From contig JAPKZA010000462.1 of the NCBI GenBank assembly GCA_026394015.1, positions 1 to 35,931 on the forward strand: DNA of 35,931 nt, given 5' to 3'. The DNA comes from Acidobacteriota bacterium. Its GTDB lineage: Bacteria; Acidobacteriota; Terriglobia; Bryobacterales; Bryobacteraceae. Within the stretch, counting starts at the first letter, position 1. Every line of letters starts with the position of its first letter. The notes under the pieces are model-generated. The model saw only the letters and a program-made list of their open reading frames with translations, searched no databases and had not been told where the DNA came from. Positions 30,308-35,931 of the stretch are shown one piece after another. Position numbers and translations under genes: made by a program.

Positions 30308-30642
30308 CGATCGGATAGCCCATATCCTTAGCTGCCACCGAGCGTATTCACTCCTACCTCGACGGACGCACGTTCGAACACTTTTGCCAAAAGGCCCTTT
30401 TGCAGGACGCCGTACTGCGGCAGTTGATGATTGTCGGAGAAGCAGCCTCTCGGCTCACTCCCGAACAAAAGCGACTGATCCCCGAAATTCCCTGGGCGGC
30501 CATCATCGGCTTCCGGCATAGAATCGTCCACGACTATCTTGGGATGGACCTGGAACTGGTCTGACTGGTCGTCAGCAATCATTTGCCTTTCCTCGCCGAA
30601 CGGTTGCGCACAGAACTCGCCCGCGAGGAGTTAAACCCCTAG
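30308..30642 (+). pseudogene. HepT-like HEPN toxin gene, frameshifted and with a stop codon
   Basis: An N-terminal piece (SDRIAHIL) is in one frame; after a shift near 30330 the next frame reads ERIHSYLDGRTFEHFCQKAL, then LQDAVLRQLMIVGEAASRL, then EIPWAAIIGFRHRIVHDYLG, then MDLELV and TGA at 30562-30564. In-frame after the stop comes LVVSNHLPFLAERLRTELAR, then EELNP and TAG 30640-30642. The RHRIVH RNase motif and its tyrosine are still present. The TGA most likely replaced a Trp codon (TGG), as in relatives with VW at this place. No start codon is evident for the first piece except possibly TTG or CTG inside the preceding gene. The antitoxin before it is intact. Confidence 0.82.
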
Positions 30643-30741
30643 CCCTCATTCGGCCCCCCCCCAACGACCATAAGCTCCTCCGTGAAGTTTATTCCTACCG
30701 CCATGCCCGTAATCCTCCGCAGTTTCCGCCTCTATCAGTAG

Positions 30742-31023
30742 ATGAACCTCACCGCCGCCATAATTGCCGGGATCTACTGCCTGATCACCTCGGGTATCGC
30801 CCTCGACACCGTCCTCAGACCCCCGACCGGATTTGCTAGTGCTAGTGGCCTCAAACACATGCTCACCTTCTTCGCAACGGCACCAATCTCGGTTCCCCTC
30901 TCGATCCTGGGCATGGAGCCGAACTTTAACCGCCCCTCCACCGTCGTCCTCGTCATCCTCGCCGCCACCGCCGTCGTCTACGGCCTCGTCGCGCTGATCA
31001 CCTGGATCTTCGGGAAATTCTAG
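30742..31023 (+). CDS. Small membrane protein of unknown function
   Basis: A 93-residue protein from ATG 30742. Three hydrophobic stretches (LTAAIIAGIYCLITSGIAL, LTFFATAPISVPLSILG, TVVLVILAATAVVYGLVALI) could form membrane helices. I recognise no family. No Shine-Dalgarno sequence precedes the start. The codon bias, C-ending like its neighbours, supports a real gene. The segment 31024-31279 after it has no gene. Confidence 0.55.
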   Translation: MNLTAAIIAGIYCLITSGIALDTVLRPPTGFASASGLKHMLTFFATAPISVPLSILGMEPNFNRPSTVVLVILAATAVVYGLVALITWIFGKF

Positions 31024-31179
31024 CCGACTCCCCGCACCGTCCAACGGAAGATTGCTGATTCGCCGAAGACCTCCCGCAGCATGCCTAATATGGAGGCGAT
31101 TATCTTCGCCGAAACGGCACCCGAACTCTTCACCAACCGTGCTTTATCCACGGCTCGCATCTGATCCAGTTAACCCACC

Positions 31180-32843
31180 TTTCCATTTTGACCTTGACTC
31201 GTGAATCTTCGGATAGGCGTCATCATCAATATCCATAGGAGTTTGGACGTGATGAAGACGCTCCGGAGGACGACACCCAATGGGTGAGAAATAGAATCAG
31301 CCCTTTCAACTCTCTTTTGATGCTTCTCTGAAGATTGATTTCCAGGGATCGCGGATCACCTCGGATGGCGGTCTGATCCTGGTGCGTGAGTTGGACGAGC
31401 CGCTGGGCTTCGGTGATCTCATTGCCCAACACCTGGCCGACTCACGGCGCGGCAAGAATACTCAGCTTCCGATGGGGGACCTACTGCGTCAGTCCGTCTA
31501 CAGCCGGATTGCCGGCTACGAGGATGGGAACGATGCCGAGCGTCTCTCGCAGGATCCGACCTTCCGGCTGATCGGTTCCGAAAAGATCTGGGAACGTGGC
31601 GCAGCCTTGACCTCGCGGCTGCAATCGTTCGAGACCGAGGTGCTCGGGCAGGAAGAAAACTTCGTGGGTTTGGCGGCGATCAACCGGGAGTTGATTGCCA
31701 GAGCGGAGAGCCTCGGCTCTCATCAGCGTGTCGTGCTGGACATGGACTCGACCGAGATTCCGGTCTCCGAGCACCAGGAGAACAGCGCCTACAAGGGCCA
31801 CTTCGAGTCCATCTGCTCTCACCCGCTGTTGCTGTTCAATCGAGAGGGTGACTGCCTGACGGCGAAGTTGCGGGCCGGCAACGTGCATAGCGCCGACGGC
31901 TGGGAACAGATGCTGCTACCGGAGATCGAACGGCAGCAGAAGGCCGGCAAGGAGGTGGTGTTTCGTGCTGACGCCGCGTTCGCCAAGCCGGCGATCTACG
32001 AAGCGCTGGAGGAGCGCGGCGTGAAGTATGCCATCCGCATCCCGGCCAACGACAGTCTGGAGCGGGACATTGCGGAGTTGTTGACAAGGCCGGTGGGAAG
32101 ACCGAGTCATAAGCCGGTGGTCCAGTACAAGAGCTTCCTCTACCGGGCGGCCAGTTGGAAGACGGCGCGCAGGATGGTGGCGAAAATCGAGTTCCACTGC
32201 GGCGAGTTGTTCCCACGGGTGGGCTTCATTGTGACAAACCTGGAGACGGACAGCCGGGGGCTGGTGCGGTTCTACAACAAGCGGGGTACAGCGGAACAGT
32301 GGATCAAGGAAGGCAAGCAGGCCGCGAAGATGACCCGCTTGTCGTGCCACCGCTTCCACGCCACCGAGGTGCGGCTATGGCTGCGTTTCATCGCCTACAA
32401 CTTGGGCAACCTGTGGAGGCGGTTGGTGCTGCCGAAGAGGCTCGACAAATGGTCGCTGACCAGCCTGCAACATCGGTTGGTGAAGACCGCCGCCAGGTTG
32501 GTCAAGCATGCCCGATACTACTGGCTGATGCTGGCCGAGAGCCATCTGACACGGCGGCTGTTCGGGAGCATGGTACGGCGCATCGACGCGCTGGCACTGG
32601 CCAGTGGGTAAGGAGAGGCGATCGGAACGGCGAAATCAGGTGACCACGGAGGTGAGGGTGAGAGAGGTGTTTATGGCAGGCGCTGAAAAGACGGAGTTTC
32701 CGGGATTTCGAGTTTTGCCGCCGGTCCAAACCGCGCCCTCCGGAGACGAACACGGCTCCCGAAGGATAAGAACCGACCATGGAGGATCGCAGGAAGGCGA
32801 GTTGGGGTATACTCATCTTATCCAGGAAGCCAAAACGAAATTT
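31180..32843 (+). mobile_element. IS1380-family insertion sequence, ends tentative
   Basis: The transposase frame at 31280-32611 is flanked by weakly similar inverted segments: 31180-31196 (TTTCCATTTTGACCTTG) and, inverted, 32822-32843 (AAATTTCGTTTTGGCTTCCT), alike at about 13 of 17 positions with gaps. No target duplication could be seen, so the boundaries are only a suggestion. The downstream part (32612-32840) has no gene, which fits the long non-coding end of some such elements. Confidence 0.5.
31280..32611 (+). pseudogene. IS1380-family transposase with an amber codon at position 5
   Basis: ATG 31280 is preceded by GGAGGA about ten bases upstream and reads MGEK, then TAG at 31292-31294, then NQPFQLSFDASLKIDFQGSR and ITSDGGLILVRELDEPLGFG. 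Relatives begin MGExQNRPFQLSF, so a Gln codon (CAG) has become TAG. After this the frame is open to 32611 and gives a full-length DDE transposase of 443 codons, with landmarks RLSQDPTFRLIGSEKIWERG, VVLDMDSTEIPVSEHQ (catalytic aspartate region), FRADAAFAKPAIYEALE and YNKRGTAEQWIKEGKQA (E region). A shorter product could start at GTG 31382, but it would lack 34 residues. The element may be inactive, or it may rely on readthrough or reinitiation. Confidence 0.85.
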
Positions 32844-33109
32844 CTGTGGAACGGTACAGTACCGATAGCCAACAGCCGATTAACCCCTAGGGATGTAATG
32901 TTTCTCCATTTCCATGAGTATCCCAATCGAGTAGCAGATTCCCGGAGCGAAAGCCGTGCCGCATCGGCCTTTGCCGTGGCTCTTTCCGTGCAGGGCCAGC
33001 AGGGAATCAGTCTGCCCACTCGTGGCACCGCGCGAACAAGACGCAAAACCCCGGAATCCATCGAGACGGCTTTGGGCCTCGCCCCCTCCGTCCCTGAGGT
33101 CGAGTAGAC
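32612..33109 (+). other. Stretch without a recognisable gene
   Basis: Between the transposase and the methyltransferase gene I find no supported gene. A 167-codon frame (32604-33107) overlaps the transposase end and has a low-complexity, charged composition without homology. The first part belongs to the IS end. Confidence 0.5.
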
Positions 33110-33832
33110 ATGAGCCTTGCAAATTCCCTCCGCGTTCGAGGAATCGGGGGCACGGTTGAGCTGGCGCTGCGCCGCGCCTTCAATTTTGACCACGTACCCG
33201 AACATCTTCTCAGCCGAATGGTCGACCTGCGCCGCTACGACCGGAAACATCATGTGAACACCGCCGGCCTGGTGGAACTTGACAAGCTGGACATCGACAG
33301 CCCCAGCAAGGCTCACGGCACCCGTTACGGCGGCGCGTCACCGTGGCAGTTCCGTGACCTTCTGGAACGGCTTCCGATCGATGCTTCGAAGTACACATTT
33401 ATCGATATCGGCTCCGGAAAAGGCGCAGCTCTCTTCCAGGCTTCCGACTTCCCTTTCCGTGAAATCATTGGCGTGGAGTTCTCTCCCGCCCTTCACGATG
33501 ATGCGGTGCGGAACTTGAAGACGTTCCGCAGCGACACGCAGAAGTGCTACAAAATCACGCCGGTCTGCGCCGACGCCACCCAATATGTCCTTCCGGAGGC
33601 TCCTTGGGTGCTGTTCTTCAACTGCCCCTTCGACGCGACGATTTGGAAGCCCGTCGCCGAGAGTCTGGCGCGAACGCCCAGAGGCACGGAGACGAGTTAC
33701 CTTATCCACATGAGCCCGGGATTCCTGCCGGGAGTCCGTGAGTTCGTTGAAAATCTCTACTTTCTTAAGTTGAGCTCCCGCGTGGAGCACGCCGACATTT
33801 TCGAGTTTCGCGCCGGGCCCGGTCCGCAATAG
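33110..33832 (+). CDS. Class I SAM-dependent methyltransferase-like protein
   Basis: A 240-residue protein from ATG 33110. Motif I of the Rossmann methyltransferase fold is clear (TFIDIGSGKGAALFQAS, residues about 95-111), followed by EIIGVEFSPALHDDAVRNL and the acidic motif VCADATQYVLPEAPWVLFFN. A GTRYGGASPWQFRDLLERL segment before motif I is typical of a group of methyltransferase-like proteins of unknown substrate. It is followed immediately by an ATP-grasp gene (1-bp overlap), so the two probably act together. The substrate is not known. Confidence 0.85.
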   Translation: MSLANSLRVRGIGGTVELALRRAFNFDHVPEHLLSRMVDLRRYDRKHHVNTAGLVELDKLDIDSPSKAHGTRYGGASPWQFRDLLERLPIDASKYTFIDIGSGKGAALFQASDFPFREIIGVEFSPALHDDAVRNLKTFRSDTQKCYKITPVCADATQYVLPEAPWVLFFNCPFDATIWKPVAESLARTPRGTETSYLIHMSPGFLPGVREFVENLYFLKLSSRVEHADIFEFRAGPGPQ

Positions 33833-34950
33833 TGTCCCGGCTCATATTGGGACTGAGCATCGACGCCTTGGGGGCCTCCCGGCTACCGGAACTGATGGCA
33901 GCCGCGGGATGCGAGATCACTCTGGTTTGCGGCCGTGGCCTGGCAATCAGTTCCAGCGGCGATGTATCCCACCGCATTCTGACGGAGCGTTCCGCTACGG
34001 CGGTTCGCGATGCGATCGAACGGACCGTGGCAAGCGATCCGCAGGGCTACGATCGTGTGATCCTGGCCGACGAACCCCTTTTGCGCGCCTTTGTCGACAG
34101 GCCGCCCTCCCCGGCGCTGGCGCGCATCACCCCGCAGGTGGCCTCGATTCCGCGCCTGGAGCGGCAGCTCTCGAAAATCTCCTTCTCCATTGACGCGGCG
34201 GACGCCGGTATCCCCGTCCCGGACTATCGCGTCCTCGAGAACCCGGCCGAACTCGCTACGGAAAAGTGGGACGGAAAACCATTTGTCGTGAAGCGCGACC
34301 ATGGCTTTTCCGGCGGGGGTGTTTTCGTCATCAGGAGTAAGGCCGAACTTGAGGAGGCAAAGGCGGGCATCGGCTCGGGCCGCCTCCTGCTGCAGGAGTT
34401 CGTGGCGGGCCGGGTAGGCGCCACGGCCATCCTGATGGACCACGGCAGGCCCTCCGCTTGGTACAGCTACTATCTCTGCCGCAACTGGCCCAACGGAATC
34501 TCACCCGCGAGCGCCCTCGAGCCTTGCTGGCAGCCCGGTATGGAAGCGATTCTCGTGAAGCTGGGAAAGATGACCGGCTTCGACGGGCTTTGTGGCATCG
34601 ATTGGGTGTTCGATGAATCGTCTGGGCGGCTGTTGGTTCTGGAGCTGAATCCGCGCCCCACGCCCGGAATGAACGCCTCCCGTCTTGTTGGAGTCTCCTT
34701 CCCCTCAGCGCTGGCGCACTGGTTGAAAGGCGAACTGTTCCGGCAAGCCCCAACCCAAGCGGGCACACCGATGTACCGCCTGTTTCCCCAGAACCTGTTC
34801 CGCTCCATCGCCGACCGCGATATCGTCGAATTCTTCCGGACCTGGAAAGACGCTCCGTTTCGTTCGCCCATGCTGCTGTTCGCGCTTCTGCGCCGGGTAC
34901 TGACGCACCACCTCCCCCCAGCCCTCCGCCGTTCCCATACATCCAACTAA
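33832..34950 (+). CDS. ATP-grasp domain protein
   Basis: A 372-residue protein from GTG 33832, overlapping the methyltransferase stop by one base. The N-terminal part resembles a Rossmann-like pre-ATP-grasp domain (LILGLSIDALGASRLPELMA). The ATP-grasp core has PFVVKRDHGFSGGGVFVI and LLLQEFVAGRVGATAILMD, and the metal-binding segment GLCGIDWVFDESSGRLLVLE followed by LNPRPTPGMN. Such enzymes join a carboxylate to an amine or thiol, forming peptides or modified amino acids. With the methyltransferase it may form a small biosynthetic pair; no other pathway genes are seen. Function beyond this is inference. Confidence 0.87.
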   Translation: MSRLILGLSIDALGASRLPELMAAAGCEITLVCGRGLAISSSGDVSHRILTERSATAVRDAIERTVASDPQGYDRVILADEPLLRAFVDRPPSPALARITPQVASIPRLERQLSKISFSIDAADAGIPVPDYRVLENPAELATEKWDGKPFVVKRDHGFSGGGVFVIRSKAELEEAKAGIGSGRLLLQEFVAGRVGATAILMDHGRPSAWYSYYLCRNWPNGISPASALEPCWQPGMEAILVKLGKMTGFDGLCGIDWVFDESSGRLLVLELNPRPTPGMNASRLVGVSFPSALAHWLKGELFRQAPTQAGTPMYRLFPQNLFRSIADRDIVEFFRTWKDAPFRSPMLLFALLRRVLTHHLPPALRRSHTSN

Positions 34951-35148
34951 GCCCACCGGGACTGACTCCTTTCTTAGCCCAACCCACACCCAGCCCTTCC
35001 GCCCAGCCCCACCGCGAAAAAGGCTGTTCTGCCTTCAAGCCGCTTGCGGTTGCCTTCGGATTTGCGGGCAAGGGTGAGTACCGGCACTGGGGCTGAAACT
35101 GGCGCCCGCGCCGAACGCCGTCGAATCCGGTATCTCGGAAGTGTAGCG

Positions 35149-35352
35149 TTAAATCACCCCCCGCCAGTCAGAGACCATTTCAATTTGAAACGGTGCTGAT
35201 CGGCTCTTCATTGTCATCGGTGCCACAATCACCGTTCGAAGCTCACCGCGTATCTCGACAGGCGACACCACCACGCACGGCCTTGACTTCTTGACCTCAC
35301 CCCCATCCGTTGGATCGAAATTGCTAAGCCAGATTTCCTCGCGCGTCACCAA
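35149..35352 (-). pseudogene. MazF-like toxin, C-terminally truncated
   Basis: From ATG 35352 the frame has the MazF N-terminus (TREEIWLSNFDPTDGGEVKK, SRPCVVVSPVEI, LRTVIVAPMTMK) and then ends after SDWRGVI, giving 67 residues. MazF proteins are usually about 105-115 residues and continue with a DQIRTVD-type segment that contributes to the dimer and active site. No such sequence follows in any frame, so the gene is truncated. The preceding MazE-type gene overlaps it by seven bases and is complete in its conserved part. Confidence 0.75.
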
Positions 35353-35699
35353 TTCAAATCCTTGTCATCCCAGTTGCCGAACTCCCCCATCGTTAGCTTA
35401 TCGTCGCCACATTCCGCAATCTGTCTCGCCACCTCCGCCCAACCATGGCGCGGCGGGCTAGCCGGACGACCCAAAACCAGGGCGTCTCCTTCTATGGTCA
35501 TCTCCGCACCCGTCTCTGCACTCAACCCCAACTGAAGAAGAAGGGTCTTGGGGATCACCACTCCCGCCGAGTTGCCAATCCGTCGGACACTGACTCGTAA
35601 TGCCTTCTTGATAGGAACAGTGTTATTCCGGTGGACCGCCGTGTCAAGTGCCTCCGCGGACGAACCCCCGATCCCCTCGAGGATCCAAAAACCGACCAC
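35346..35699 (-). CDS. MazE/AbrB-type antitoxin
   Basis: The conserved SpoVT/AbrB swapped-hairpin domain is KKALRVSVRRIGNSAGVVIP, then KTLLLQLGLSAETGAEMTIE and GDALVLGRP, followed by a C-terminal part (GWAEVARQIAECGDDKL, FGNWDDKDLNW) that binds MazF. The domain should start near I30 (ATC at 35610-35612), where relatives have Met; no ATG, GTG or TTG is available there. The only canonical start in this frame is GTG 35699, which would add a 29-residue extension with no homology. The real start is therefore unclear. A TTGACA box lies just before the conserved region on the same strand (about 35643-35638). Confidence 0.78.
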   Translation of the reverse strand: MVGFWILEGIGGSSAEALDTAVHRNNTVPIKKALRVSVRRIGNSAGVVIPKTLLLQLGLSAETGAEMTIEGDALVLGRPASPPRHGWAEVARQIAECGDDKLTMGEFGNWDDKDLNW

Positions 35700-35835
35700 G
35701 GAAACCCAAGTTCTTCACTATTCTGCCCTCCCCCAAAGCCCTCGTTCACAAGGTATCCATATTTATTTTCTACCCGCAACTAATTCATTCTAATAGCATC
35801 ACCGCGCTCCCCGCCCCAAATCAACAGCAAAAAGC

Positions 35836-35841
35836 TTGACA
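35836..35841 (+). promoter_or_regulatory. Strong -35 box with a dyad in the spacer
   Basis: TTGACA at 35836-35841 is a perfect -35 box. An inverted repeat GATAGA-TTT-TCTATC (35849-35863) lies where the spacer and -10 region should be; TATCGA at 35860-35865 is the only candidate -10 (spacer 18). The dyad could be an operator. The promoter points rightward, to the hairpin at 35865-35915 and beyond the window. Confidence 0.5.
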
Positions 35842-35864
35842 CCCCTGTGATAGATTTTCTATCG

Positions 35865-35917
35865 AAGGCGCTAGTCTGCGTCGGTCCCAATTAGGGCCGA
35901 AGCAAACAGCGCCTTTT
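35865..35917 (+). ncRNA. Nested hairpin after a promoter: small RNA or leader, possibly terminator-like
   Basis: AAGGCGCT (35865-35872) pairs with AGCGCCTT (35908-35915), and inside it TCGGTCC (35881-35887) pairs with GGGCCGA (35894-35900) with one G-U pair. A short T-run (35914-35917) follows. No coding frame occupies it. It may be an independent small RNA or a structured 5' leader for a gene outside the window. I do not recognise a known RNA family. Confidence 0.45.
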
Positions 35918-35931
35918 CCATTTCCACAGGA

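Noticed and set aside
32604-33107. 167-codon frame after the transposase
   Set aside because: It overlaps the transposase end and crosses the putative IS end; no domain or plausible composition.
34951-35148. Possible gene between the ATP-grasp and MazF genes
   Set aside because: Minus-strand frames here are shadows of the ATP-grasp gene or low-complexity; nothing matches the missing MazF C-terminus.

Overview
This window looks like chromosomal DNA from a high-GC, diderm, flagellated bacterium, most likely an acidobacterium of the Bryobacterales/Solibacter type. That assignment is inferred from several things: an IF-2 with a very long Pro/Ala linker, lipid A genes, a PmoA (DUF6807) protein, cytochrome c proteins with a monooxygenase-like copper domain, a small secreted Arg/Lys/Gln-rich protein, and remnants of large exported proteins. 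No rRNA or tRNA was seen. Coding regions have a strong C-ending codon bias, so the reverse strand is full of long spurious reading frames.

Layout. Positions 1-3303 (minus) carry rimP-nusA-infB; infB runs off the left edge, and nusA is broken by a deletion plus frameshift near its 3' end. A terminator-like hairpin sits directly before rimP. Positions 3392-5735 (minus) are an OmpR-type two-component pair. Next come an intradiol dioxygenase, a DUF433 antitoxin with a decayed DUF5615 toxin, two hypothetical genes, an RHH-type gene, and a DUF1697/DUF1801/ArsR-SRPBCC operon with a 14+14 bp palindrome at the start of the regulator. An M20 peptidase diverges from fabZ-lpxA-lpxI-oxidoreductase-tonB (11392-15441), an envelope operon with overlapping or nearly touching genes. 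A FliA-type sigma factor, SppA, a Tat-exported TIM-barrel protein, a PmoA-like protein and two haem c proteins follow. The flagellar operon flgM-flgN-flgK-flgL occupies 23226-26390.

Positions 26400-32850 are accessory and decaying. They hold four MNT nucleotidyltransferase/HEPN modules or fragments, C-terminal scraps of an exported-protein family, a broken KGGVG-type ATPase gene, and an IS1380-type transposase with an amber codon at position 5. A methyltransferase/ATP-grasp pair and a MazE/MazF pair with a truncated MazF follow. The right edge has a strong -35 box and a nested hairpin that may be a small RNA or a leader.

Two patterns stand out. First, a structured repeat with GCGCACA / TGTGCGC ends occurs ten times, always in the same orientation, as an 80-bp form, a 31-bp form and one 22-bp form. 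The 31-bp form equals the 80-bp form minus exactly the 49 bp between two GGCC repeats. One 80-bp copy interrupts the ATPase gene, four copies form a tandem array, and others touch the stop codons of tonB and flgK. Second, in five toxin-antitoxin modules the antitoxin frame is open while the recognised toxin is damaged by nonsense, frameshift or truncation. This suggests that toxins were disarmed repeatedly while antitoxins were kept.
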